Origin: a virus
Virus record (IMG/VR): IMGVR_UViG_3300007513_000001
Location: 186,001 to 250,000 of that record
Length of the DNA: 64,000 nt
Reading direction: 5' to 3' (one strand)
The notes under the pieces were generated by a model, which saw only the letters and a program-made list of their open reading frames with translations, made no database searches and was not told where the DNA came from. This document shows, in pieces, positions 1 to 9,300 of the stretch. Positions within the stretch are counted from its first letter, which is position 1; each line of letters starts with the position of its first letter. The position numbers were made by a program, and so were the translations under genes.

Positions 1-1044
1 GGACTAAACGTTTTAAATAAAGCTAACGCGCTTATGAATGATAGAGCAGCCTCTACAGATCCAAAAGGTCTTGCTGGGGATGATCCACCGGGCGGTGGAC
101 TCGGTCTTGGCGGAACAGCTGGAAACGGATCAATGTCTGGGCTGGGACGCCAAAACAACGTAGTTTTCTCTTACAGAAAAGCTGTAGAGATTATGACTGA
201 TCCAATGATAGTCAACACTAATCTTCTTGCGGTACCAGGCATAAGAGATCCATTCATTACTGATCTTGCTGCTGATAGAACTAGAGATTATTCAATGGCT
301 ATGTATGTTATGGACATTCAGCAGTACGACGAAGATGAAAATAGACTGTTTGATTCTGACACTGCGAAGCGAGATGTAAGAGAAACTGCCGAGCAGTTTG
401 AAGGCCGTAGAGTTAATAACAACTATGCTGCGACTTACTTCCCCGACGTATATATCGATGACCCAGTTAATAATAAGAGTGTTTTAGTTCCTTCATCTGT
501 AGTTGCTATGGGGGCTTTGGGTTATAACGACACTGTAGCATATCCTTGGTTCGCGCCTGCTGGATTTAACCGCGGATCATTAGACAACGTTAGAAATACT
601 GCGGTGAGATTAACTGCTGGAGATAGAGATGAGCTATATGATGCTAGAGTTAATCCTATAGCTAATTTTCCAAATGGCGGATTCGTCATCTTCGGCCAAA
701 AGACCCTGCAGATCAACAAGAGTGCGCTTGACAGGGTAAACGTTCGAAGAATGTTACTTGAAGTCAAGAGATTAGTGGTTCAAGTAGCAGATAGACTGTT
801 ATTCGAACCAAACACACCGGCAACAAGATCGAGATTTATTTCTCAAGTTGCACCAATTTTAGCACTAGTTCAATCACAGGCAGGTATAGAGAAGTTTTCT
901 GTGGTCATGGACGACACAAACAATTCGCCACAAGATGTAGAGCAAAATAAACTGAATGGTAGAATAGTGGTTGTTCCCACTCGTTCTGTTGAATTCATTG
1001 CTATTGACTTTATTATCACAAATAGTGGCGTATTGTTCATGTAA
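1..1044 (+). CDS. Tail sheath protein, C-terminal part (5' end outside the window)
   Basis: The reading frame is open from base 1, so this is the 3' part of a longer gene; the first ATG (34) is internal. The 347 visible residues align along their length with the C-terminal third of the next gene: both carry 'AIPGIR/AVPGIR', 'YVMDI', 'AAYFPD', 'AVAYPWYAPAGF', 'SALDRVNVRR', 'FLFEPN' and 'TRSVEFI'. This is the conserved C-terminal domain of myovirus sheath proteins (T4 gp18 family), which polymerises around the tail tube and contracts. A Gly-rich linker lies near residues 28-50 of the visible part. It is followed at once by a full sheath paralog and then the tube gene. The family call is secure; which of the two copies is the main sheath subunit is unknown. 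Confidence 0.88.
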   Translation, partial: GLNVLNKANALMNDRAASTDPKGLAGDDPPGGGLGLGGTAGNGSMSGLGRQNNVVFSYRKAVEIMTDPMIVNTNLLAVPGIRDPFITDLAADRTRDYSMAMYVMDIQQYDEDENRLFDSDTAKRDVRETAEQFEGRRVNNNYAATYFPDVYIDDPVNNKSVLVPSSVVAMGALGYNDTVAYPWFAPAGFNRGSLDNVRNTAVRLTAGDRDELYDARVNPIANFPNGGFVIFGQKTLQINKSALDRVNVRRMLLEVKRLVVQVADRLLFEPNTPATRSRFISQVAPILALVQSQAGIEKFSVVMDDTNNSPQDVEQNKLNGRIVVVPTRSVEFIAIDFIITNSGVLFM

Positions 1045-1085
1045 TGAATAGTTACTTGTAAGAGAAATTTTAGGAGCACAAATAA

Positions 1086-4000
1086 ATGGCTGAATTAACT
1101 TTTAAAAGTCCGGGAGTTGCAACAAGGGAGATTGACCTTTCAGGTCCGACTAGTGTTGCCCCTCAAGGTACCCCAGCTGGAATAATCGCTACGGCAAATC
1201 AAGGTCGAGCTTTTGTTCCAGTGACAGTTGCTACTTACCAAGATTTCATCGCAACATTCGGAGCTTCCGATGGCGAGAAATTTGGACCGTTAGCTATGAA
1301 CGAATGGATGAGAAATGCAAAGGCGGGTACTTATCTAAGAGTTCTCGGCGTTGGCGATGGAAAAAAGAGAATTACATCGCAAACAACAGATGCTGGTGGT
1401 TACGACATTTATCCTGGAGCAGTAAAAAATGCAGGATTTATTGTAGGGACCAAACAATTAAACGATAAAGGATACCTCAACACTAACGTTTATGCTTACG
1501 ACTATGGTGTAGCTGGCGGAACATATATGTTTGGCGCACTAATGTCTGAATCTGCAGGAAGTACAATATTTTCCGATGCGGGTTTGCAGAGCAAAAATTA
1601 TTCGTGGATTGGATATGGCGCAAAAGCAGTTCCAATTTTAAGAGCTGTTTTAATGGTTGCATCTGGTGTTACTTTAGGACTTTCTGGCAACTTAGTTAAA
1701 GGGCCGGGCGCTGGAGTTGTAACAGCTTCTGCCACAGGAACAAAGGGAATATTAAGCTCTGCGTTTGACGGCGGTGCAAGTTGGGGAGAGCTAGATCTTA
1801 CCTCGGCAAACCACTACAACTTTACAATGCTGTTAAACGGGCACAAGAACACCTCGGCTTATCCAAATACAATTACAGCTTCTATGTCTCCTTGGAGCCC
1901 TTCATATTTTACAAATGTATTCAACACAGATCCAACTAAACTACAGCAAGCTGGATATTATATGTACACGCATTATGATATTGCTCCAACTCTTGCGGTT
2001 GTTACTGGTACCGGAGTAGTTTCAGTCAATGCTTGGACCGGATCTTATGCAGCTTCGAACTATGAGCCCTGCTTATTCGTTCTAACAGCTTCTGATGGAG
2101 TTAACCAAGGAACGACTACTAAACCTAATTACGAAAACTTCTCTGACAGGTTCCGAACAGCTTTCTCTCCTTGGGCAATATCTCAGAAATTCGGTGGAAA
2201 ATATAAAAACTTGTTTAGATTCCACTGCTTAGATGACGGCCAATATCCAAACACTTTAACAAAAGTTTCTATTAGTAATTTTAAAAAGGGTGCCACTGAA
2301 GAAAATTATGGAACTTTCGATGTAGAAATTAGGGCTTTCGGAGACACCGACGCTGAAAAACAAGTTTTAGAATCCTACCTTGGAGTTAATTTAGATCCAA
2401 CTTCTGATGATTACATTGCAAGAAGAATTGGAAATGTCCACCAATACTTTGATTTTGACCACAAGGTCGCAAGTCAAAAATTGGTAATTGAAGGCATTCA
2501 TCCAAACATGAGTAAATACGTTAGGGTAGAAGTGCACAACGAAGTAGATGTTCAAAATACTCCGGTCACTTCCTTACCGATAGGATATCGTGGTCCTTAT
2601 CACTTAGTTACATCTGGTTCAGACATATTCTCAGATCCAGGTTATCCTGCAATGAATACTATTACAGGCTCAGCTGCTGACGCTGACGGTAGTGGGGTCA
2701 TGGCCCAAGGAACTGTAATCGCGCAATCAACTTGGGGCGAAAGAATGGTAGAACCCCCTATCCCTTATAGACTTTGTATCTCAAACAACACAGGAGATAA
2801 AAGAACGGCTAATAGCTCTTATTATTGGGGTGTCCAGTTTACTAAGCAAGATAGGATTTATGAAAAAGGCCCTAACGCTAGTAACGTTTTGGAAGAGTCA
2901 TTAGCTTCTTATACTAAATACTTTCCTCGGTTCGCCACCGGCCAACGACACGTTTCAGTCGGGAATAACGCCGGAGCTTTAGACGCTAGTGGAACCGTAT
3001 TAGACTCAGATAAATTTAATAACAATATCTTCACGCTCGAAAGAGTTCAAGTTCACACTAAATCTTCAGAAGACAAAGTAGATTCTAAAGAGTGGGCATT
3101 CTCAGTCTATAGAAGATCAGGGGTGTTAAGTTCTTCACTTCTAAAGAGCGATGGAACTTATTCAACTGGTCGCTTCTTAAATGTCGATAAAGACTTTGGA
3201 GATGTAGCTTCTCGCAAATACATGAAATTTACGATGTTTATGCAGGGAGGATTTGACGGCGTTAATATCTTCGATGAAGATAAAGCTAAGCTTAATAATG
3301 CTGCTGCATCCCGCGAGATGGATGATGAGAACCAAGGCTACGCGCAAGGTCCAACAGTTGCAACTTACATGAAAGCTATCGATGTAATGTCTGAAAAATC
3401 AGATGCTGATATTATGCTCTTAGCTATTCCTGGAATCCGCGAGACAAAAATTACTGATCACGCACTAGACAGAACTGAAGAGCGTTTCGATGCTATGTAC
3501 GTCATGGATATTGAAGAAAGAGACACTCAGAATAATGTAGTAACTGGATCTCTAGAGATAATTGGTGTTAATAACACTGTTACTAATTTTAAATCTAGAA
3601 ATCTTGATAGCTCATTTGGAGCTGCTTACTTCCCAGACACCTATATTACTGATCCAGCGACTGGAACCAATGTAAGGTGTCCACCATCAGTTTCAGTTTT
3701 AGGAGCTATGTCGTTAAACGATGCAGTTGCATATCCATGGTATGCTCCAGCAGGATTTACTCGAGGCGCTCTGTCTACTACTCTTTGGGCTCACGTCCAG
3801 TTGAGTCGAGCTAATTTAGACACACTTTATGATGCTGATATTAACCCAATAACAAACTTCCCAACTTCTAACGGGGTCGTAGTATTCGGTCAAAAGACAA
3901 TACTCCGGTCTGCTAGCGCTTTGGATAGAGTAAACGTTAGAAGGCTTCTTATCGATATTCGTAGAAAAGTTAGAAAAATTGCAGATACTTTCCTCTTTGA

Positions 4001-4235
4001 GCCTAACCGAGAAGATACTCTTGCTAGATTCTCTGCTTCAGTAACGCCTGTTCTTACAAGAATTCAGCAACAGCAGGGTCTCGATAGGTTCAAGGTCTTA
4101 ATTGACACCACAACCACCACCCAGGCTGATGTAGAAAATAATACTATTAGAGGAAAAATATTCTTGCAGCCCACTCGCTCTGTCGAGTTCATATCTCTTG
4201 ATTTCGTTGTTACAAATAATGGGACAGAGATTTAG
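1086..4235 (+). CDS. Tail sheath protein, second paralog (1049 aa)
   Basis: A contractile tail sheath subunit that would stack in rings around the tube. The N-terminus 'SPGVATREIDLS' is the usual opening of phage sheath proteins ('pGVyv.EiD.S'), and residues about 750-1049 hold the conserved C-terminal domain, homologous to the preceding partial gene. At 1049 aa it is much longer than T4 gp18 (659 aa). The extra length lies in the middle (about residues 100-600) and is rich in Gly, Ser, Thr and Tyr, consistent with inserted surface-exposed domains. SD 'TAGGAG' precedes ATG 1086. The 41-nt gap after the first sheath gene has no terminator, so the sheath-sheath-tube genes are probably co-transcribed. 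Confidence 0.93.
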   Translation: MAELTFKSPGVATREIDLSGPTSVAPQGTPAGIIATANQGRAFVPVTVATYQDFIATFGASDGEKFGPLAMNEWMRNAKAGTYLRVLGVGDGKKRITSQTTDAGGYDIYPGAVKNAGFIVGTKQLNDKGYLNTNVYAYDYGVAGGTYMFGALMSESAGSTIFSDAGLQSKNYSWIGYGAKAVPILRAVLMVASGVTLGLSGNLVKGPGAGVVTASATGTKGILSSAFDGGASWGELDLTSANHYNFTMLLNGHKNTSAYPNTITASMSPWSPSYFTNVFNTDPTKLQQAGYYMYTHYDIAPTLAVVTGTGVVSVNAWTGSYAASNYEPCLFVLTASDGVNQGTTTKPNYENFSDRFRTAFSPWAISQKFGGKYKNLFRFHCLDDGQYPNTLTKVSISNFKKGATEENYGTFDVEIRAFGDTDAEKQVLESYLGVNLDPTSDDYIARRIGNVHQYFDFDHKVASQKLVIEGIHPNMSKYVRVEVHNEVDVQNTPVTSLPIGYRGPYHLVTSGSDIFSDPGYPAMNTITGSAADADGSGVMAQGTVIAQSTWGERMVEPPIPYRLCISNNTGDKRTANSSYYWGVQFTKQDRIYEKGPNASNVLEESLASYTKYFPRFATGQRHVSVGNNAGALDASGTVLDSDKFNNNIFTLERVQVHTKSSEDKVDSKEWAFSVYRRSGVLSSSLLKSDGTYSTGRFLNVDKDFGDVASRKYMKFTMFMQGGFDGVNIFDEDKAKLNNAAASREMDDENQGYAQGPTVATYMKAIDVMSEKSDADIMLLAIPGIRETKITDHALDRTEERFDAMYVMDIEERDTQNNVVTGSLEIIGVNNTVTNFKSRNLDSSFGAAYFPDTYITDPATGTNVRCPPSVSVLGAMSLNDAVAYPWYAPAGFTRGALSTTLWAHVQLSRANLDTLYDADINPITNFPTSNGVVVFGQKTILRSASALDRVNVRRLLIDIRRKVRKIADTFLFEPNREDTLARFSASVTPVLTRIQQQQGLDRFKVLIDTTTTTQADVENNTIRGKIFLQPTRSVEFISLDFVVTNNGTEI

Positions 4236-4275
4236 TTTGCGTAATACTTAGTTTATACCATAGGAGAAAAAGAAA

Positions 4276-4764
4276 ATGGCCGAAACTCTCGCAGTTCAAG
4301 ACATGCTTCCAAATAAATTTGAGCCAAAAAGAAAATTTAGATGGATATTTGCTATCGAAGGAATCGATGCTTTCTTAATGAAGGCAGCGGCTCGCCCCAA
4401 CGTTACAATTTCTGAACAGGAATTGCACTTCATTAATTCACGGAGATACCTTGCTGGTAAGATGAATTATGATCCAATCAGTGTTACCCTTTATGATCCA
4501 ATTGCTCCATCTGGAGCTCAACAGGTCATGGAGTGGGTTCGTACACATTCAGAATCTGTTTCTGGTAGATCTGGTTATGCTGATTTCTATAAAAGAGATT
4601 GCCAGCTTAAAATGCTAGATCCAGTAGGAACAGTAGTGGAGCTCTGGGATCTTAAGGGATGCTTTTTAACTAATGCTAACTTTAACGATCTAGATTATAC
4701 AGCTGAAGATCCAACCGAAATTGCTTTGACGATTAGATTCGACAATTGCGTACTTCAATACTGA
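4276..4764 (+). CDS. Tail tube protein (T4 gp19-like)
   Basis: The 162-residue protein has almost exactly the length of T4 gp19 (163 aa) and lies directly after the sheath genes, the normal sheath-tube order. Visible family features are the N-terminal 'PNKFEPKRKFRWIFAIEGID', the central 'ISVTLYDPI' strand, 'QQVMEWVR' and the terminal beta-strand 'EIALTIRFDNCVLQY'. The protein should form the hexameric rings of the inner tube through which DNA passes. SD 'TAGGAG' lies 10 nt before ATG. A strong intrinsic terminator follows, so the sheath/tube transcript probably ends here. Confidence 0.92.
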   Translation: MAETLAVQDMLPNKFEPKRKFRWIFAIEGIDAFLMKAAARPNVTISEQELHFINSRRYLAGKMNYDPISVTLYDPIAPSGAQQVMEWVRTHSESVSGRSGYADFYKRDCQLKMLDPVGTVVELWDLKGCFLTNANFNDLDYTAEDPTEIALTIRFDNCVLQY

Positions 4765-4800
4765 TATTTTCTCCATTTTCTTTTTAGTTTTGAACTGCTT

Positions 4801-4834
4801 AGCAGCTCCGTTTAACGACGGAGCTGTTTTATTT
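4801..4834 (+). terminator. Intrinsic terminator after the tail tube gene
   Basis: A perfect 9-bp GC-rich stem (4803-4811 CAGCTCCGT with 4818-4826 ACGGAGCTG) closes a 6-nt loop TTAACG. G-U and A-U pairs extend its base, and a T-rich tract (TTTTATTTT) follows. This is the classic rho-independent form. The 124-nt intergenic region otherwise contains only the 'ATCTTTATTTAGGAG' leader of the next gene. Confidence 0.9.
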
Positions 4835-4888
4835 TACATTTGCTGAAATTGGTAAAAATTACAGTAAGATCTTTATTTAGGAGATTAA

Positions 4889-5755
4889 ATGTCTGATAAC
4901 AGTGATAGAGCAAAAAGAAACGAAGTTTTCGGATCTGGCAACGGACCTACTGGTCACGCTCCCGGCATGCCGACTAGAAATGTAATGAAAGACGATTTTG
5001 GCTTGGATATTCCAGTCGACATCGTTCCATTGCCTTCGAAGGGGGTAGTCTACCCAGTAGATTCTGCGATGTATGGAAAGGAAACAGTTTCCATCAGAGC
5101 AATGACAGCTAGAGAAGAAGATATTTTAACTTCTAGAGCTCTTATTAAAAATGGAACGGTTATTTCCGAGCTTCTAAAGTCCTGTATTGTTGACGAAGGC
5201 TTCGAGCCTATGAATATGTTAACTGGCGACCGGAATGCCCTGATGACAGCTCTGAGGATCACGGGCTATGGTGCTGAGTATAGTGTGGAAGTTAATTGTC
5301 CAGCATGTAGTGAAAGATCTAAACAAGATTTTAATCTTGCAGAACTTCCAGTCAAAAGATTAGAAATAAATCCAGTTTCCGATGGCGCTAATTTGTTCGA
5401 AGTTGATTTACCGGTAACTAAGAAAACAGCACGGTTTAAGTTTTTAATAGGCTCTGATGAGCAAGAAATATCTACTGTTTCTGAAAGAAGAAAGAAGGCG
5501 GGTCAGAGAACTGATAATTTAGTTACGACAAGACTTCAATATTCTCTAGTTTCTATTGGCGGTATTACCGATAAATCTAAGCTTAATATTTTTATTAGAA
5601 GCATGCCAGCTAAAGACTCTCTTTTCTTGAGAAGATATATTGATGCTAACGAACCAGGAATAGAAATGAAGGCTTGGATGGAATGCCCATCTTGTTTTGA
5701 GTCTTCGGAGGTAAAAATGCCGCTTGGCGCAAGCTTTTTTTGGCCTGAATCCTGA
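4889..5755 (+). CDS. T4 gp26-like baseplate/tail-assembly protein with two CxxC pairs
   Basis: The 288-aa protein resembles the T4 baseplate hub gp26 family (T4_baseplate type). It has an acidic N-terminal segment, then 'ITGYGAEYSVEVNCPAC' with Cys137/Cys140, and a second pair 'CPSC' at Cys266/Cys269, probably one zinc site. It ends in 'FFWPES', a typical end for this family. It lies between the tube and tape-measure genes, where long-tailed phages place the tail-assembly chaperone pair, and its end overlaps a +1-frame ORF, as in lambda G/GT or Mu. It may therefore act as a tape-measure chaperone rather than a permanent baseplate part. SD 'TAGGAG' supports ATG 4889. Confidence 0.65.
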   Translation: MSDNSDRAKRNEVFGSGNGPTGHAPGMPTRNVMKDDFGLDIPVDIVPLPSKGVVYPVDSAMYGKETVSIRAMTAREEDILTSRALIKNGTVISELLKSCIVDEGFEPMNMLTGDRNALMTALRITGYGAEYSVEVNCPACSERSKQDFNLAELPVKRLEINPVSDGANLFEVDLPVTKKTARFKFLIGSDEQEISTVSERRKKAGQRTDNLVTTRLQYSLVSIGGITDKSKLNIFIRSMPAKDSLFLRRYIDANEPGIEMKAWMECPSCFESSEVKMPLGASFFWPES

Positions 5756-5993
5756 AGATAAAAAAGTGTTTTTAGAACACACTTTCTTGCTTATGTATTA
5801 TAGCGGTTTTTCTTACATTGAGTGCTATAATATGCCGATATGGCAGAGGGTGTGGTTTATTAATCGAATTAATGAAGAAATAAAGAAATCGCAAGGTCAG
5901 TCTCACGCCGCGCATCACAACGATCCTCAAACAAGAGCCATGATGAATCGAGCTCGATCAAATGTGCCCAGTAAATTAAGAAGATTTACTTGA
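5724..5993 (+). CDS. Small overlapping ORF, possible frameshift extension of the tail-assembly chaperone
   Basis: This 89-codon frame overlaps the end of the gp26-like gene by 32 nt in the +1 (equivalently -2) frame and has no ATG near its start. The frame is open from 5715 and the only local start is TTG 5724. It contains the hydrophobic/aromatic motif 'FLLMYYSGFSYIECYNMPIWQRVWFINRINEEIKK' region (residues 21-55), conserved-looking in tailed phages. Just inside the overlap is a run of seven T (5735-5741), a possible slippery site. An SD-like GGAGG at 5707-5711 could instead serve TTG 5724 at 12-nt spacing, so independent initiation is also possible. Confidence 0.6.
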   Translation: MAQAFFGLNPEDKKVFLEHTFLLMYYSGFSYIECYNMPIWQRVWFINRINEEIKKSQGQSHAAHHNDPQTRAMMNRARSNVPSKLRRFT

Positions 5994-6283
5994 TGGGTAA
6001 TAGTTATATTGAGAGGCGCAAAATGTCAAAGAAAAACAATGCTGGTGAGAAAAAATTATTCGCAGCTTCAGCTGCTTATATTTTGGGTTTGGGTCCCGTT
6101 CAAACGATACGTGGAACCCCAGTCCAAGTAGAAGCTTATAAAAAAACAATAGCAGCCTCTAGAAATCTTTACGAAGCTTTAGAGATAAGTGAAGACTCAA
6201 GTGCAGTTTTGGCTTTAATTGAAGAAAAGAATAAGAAAGCAAGAGACTTATATAACAAAACGGGCATTCGCTGGCCATTTTAG
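5993..6283 (+). CDS. Small basic protein upstream of the tape measure
   Basis: The ATG at 5993 overlaps the preceding stop (TGATG), but a second ATG at 6023 has a better SD (GAGG, 6 nt) and may be the true start, giving 87 aa. The protein is Lys- and Ala-rich and predicted helical ('KKLFAASAAYILGLG', 'AAASRNLYEALEISED'), with a C-terminal 'NKTGIRWPF'. No family is recognised. Its place between the chaperone-like genes and the tape measure suggests a tail-assembly role. The gap to the next gene (6284-6369) has no terminator. Confidence 0.65.
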   Translation: MGNSYIERRKMSKKNNAGEKKLFAASAAYILGLGPVQTIRGTPVQVEAYKKTIAASRNLYEALEISEDSSAVLALIEEKNKKARDLYNKTGIRWPF

Positions 6284-6369
6284 TTTACTACAGCTTCAGA
6301 TTTAACACCATAAATTTCTGGAGAAGATATTTATTACATAAGTCGTAAAATTGCATGTAGAGAATATTA

Positions 6370-9300
6370 ATGGCCAATGACGATCAGCACCAGTTAGACA
6401 TCCAATCACAGATAAATAAAGTTATCGAAGCTCGTGCTGCGCTAATGAAAAATGTGACTTCTGAAATAAGCGCGCAAGTTTCAATGGCCCAGGAATTATG
6501 CAAGGCTTTAGATTGCGAAGATCTCGAAGGCATGCAAGAGAGGATGGATGGTTTCCACGAAGCTCTTAATAGAGCGGGAGATTCTGCTAGGGATATGGAT
6601 TCAACCCTAGTTGACATCGGCGAAGCCGCGGAGGATTCTGCCAGCTCAGCGAATAATTTAGTTAGTGAATTAGCAGATATTGCTCCAAAAGCCACGGGCG
6701 CCGTTGGGGCGATGAATGCGTTTAAGGGCGTAAAAACTTCTCTCCATGGCCTTTGGGATACTGTTAGTGGATTAGGCAGTTCTTTGATGAATATTGGCGG
6801 CGCTATAATGGGCGCTGTTTCTGCTGGAATAGGTTTTTTAGCTGATAAAGCTATGCAGGCTGGAAATGCTAATGTTGGCTTTGCTAACGCAATGAACAAA
6901 CTAAATGCCGCGTTTGGGGAATCTTCAGCGCAAGCAAAAAATGTGCGCGGAGCTTTTGATAATATAAAATCTGGCTCCAACGCAATGGGAGAGGCTGGAG
7001 TTTCTCTCACGGCCATTTATGGCCGAGGCCCAGATGGTATGGCTGCAGCCTTAGAAGATATAACTGAACTAGCTAAAGAGATGGGAACTGAGTTCAACAA
7101 GCTAGGCGACGACTTTGAAAAAAATGCTGGCCAGTATATGCTTGCTTATAAGGGCTTGGGACTCTCGGCCGAAGCTTTAGCAAATATAAACAAAGAAGCC
7201 ATGGCTGGTGGAAAAAAGACTTCCGATGTTTTAAAGATGCAGGCAAAGATGGTGGGTCATCTCTCTAAAGAGTATGGCGTATCCGTCAAGCAGATGGGAA
7301 AGAATTTGTCCGAAATGGCAGAGGCACATGAGACATTCGGAGGAATGTCTCAAAAGCAGTTAACTGCGACTGCAGCTTTTGCTGCGAAGCTTGGTGTTGA
7401 GATTAAATCCCTGGCAAGCGTTACTAAAAAATGGGACGATTTTGCCAGTGCGGCGGAAGGAGCTTCTGAATTGGCAGCCAGCTTTGGCATGGCTATTGAC
7501 ACTATGGATATGATGAATGCGGATCCAGCTGAGAAAATAGGGATGCTCAGAGACAGTTTCCACGCAGCAGGAAAATCTTTCGCAGATATGTCCAGGCAAG
7601 AAAAGGCCAGGTTGGCAGAGCTTTCAGGCGGACTCTCAACTAAAGAACTCGAGACAATGTTAGATCCAGCTAATGCTGGTTTATCTTTTGATGAGCTCGA
7701 AGCCGCAGCTCAAGATGCTGCCGATGGAGCAATCACTCAAGAAGAAGCCAATGTGATGTTAGCTAAATCTATTGAAAAGCTTACGGAAGCTTTTGGTGGA
7801 ATGACAAACGTTGGCGGACCGCTAGATGCGTTTTTGCAGGGTGTAACTCAGGGAATAATGAAGTCTCCACAAATGAGAGAGATTTTAAATAATTTCCGAG
7901 AAGTCTTAATGACTATCTACAACGCTGGAAAAGAAGTCGGTAAAATGTTCATGGAGCTCTTTCCCGGAATGGAACAGTTTGCGGGTGGTTTTGCTGAGCT
8001 TCTTAATCCTGAACAATGGAAAGCCATGATGGGAGATGTCGTTGAAGCTTTTAGAGAGTTCTTTATTCTGTTAGAGACAGATCCAGAAGCTGCAATGGAT
8101 AACTTGATAGAAAAAATTAAAACTATTTTTACTGACTTTTTTGCTGGTAACGAAGGCTCTAGCATGATGCAAGAAGGTCTACAAAAAATGTGGGGGGCTA
8201 TCCAGGGTATTGTTGGTTGGCTAGCCAAAAAATTAGCTGAATTTATGGCGCAAATATTTGATGCTCTTATGAAGAGCGCGCTGTTTAAGAAAGCTGCAAC
8301 TGCTCTTGGTATGTTTGTCGGCGCCAGATTTGCTCTTGGTTTAGCAATGGCTGCTGGGCAAGCAATGTTTGTCGAGTGGTTAAAGAATAAGTTTTTTCCA
8401 AAAGGTGCGGCTGATAAGATTGCTAAGACAGCTGGTAAAGGTGTTGGCGGCGCAGTCGGTGAAGGCGCAGAAGACGGAGTCAGGTCTAATAAAGGAATAA
8501 TAGAAGCTCTAAAGGAAATTACTGAGAAAGACATCAAAAAAGCTTTTAAAATTGGAATGTATTTAGTCGCGTTCGTTTCTATAGCTATGGTAGCGTTGGC
8601 TGGAGCTTTCTTTTTGGTATCTAAAATATTAGGTGCTCTTTCAGTAGAAGAAATGGTGAAGGGCATAGTAGGATTAGCTTCGGCATTAGGTGCAACTTGG
8701 GTAATGATTCAATTTGCTAAAATGATGAAGAAAGCTGATATCATGAAAGCTTCTATGGGTATGTTGGCCGCGGCGGGAATGTTTTTGGTATCTGGTTATT
8801 TATATGCTACAGGCTTAAAACTTATGCACGGTGTTCTCGAGGGCATTCCGTTGTTGCGAATGGTAGAGGTTATGGCTATGCTTGGTATGGCTCTGCTAGC
8901 AACTTGGGGTATGATCCTTTTGGGTTCTTTGCTGGTAGCCGATGGTGGAGTCATGATGGCCATGACAGCTCTCGGAATGCTCGCTGCTGGATTATTGTTC
9001 TTGATTACTGCTCCAATATTCGGTGCTGGCTTAGTGGCTTTACACGATACCATGGCCGGTATTGATCTCATGAGAATGATCGAAGTCATGGCGATGTTGG
9101 GAATGGCACTATTAGCAACTTGGGGGATGGTTATGGTTGGAGCTACATTAGGCTCTTCTCTCGTAGCCATCGGCCTTGCATTAATTGGTAGTTTGGCTGC
9201 TGGCGCTTTGTTTGTAGTCATGTCAACAGTTCTAGGCGCTGCGATGATAGAGTTTTATAATGCAATGTCTGGTATAGACGCAACAAGAATGATTCTTCTT

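Noticed and set aside
4801-4834. Phage attachment or origin repeat
   Set aside because: The GC stem followed by a T-tract is fully explained by an intrinsic terminator.
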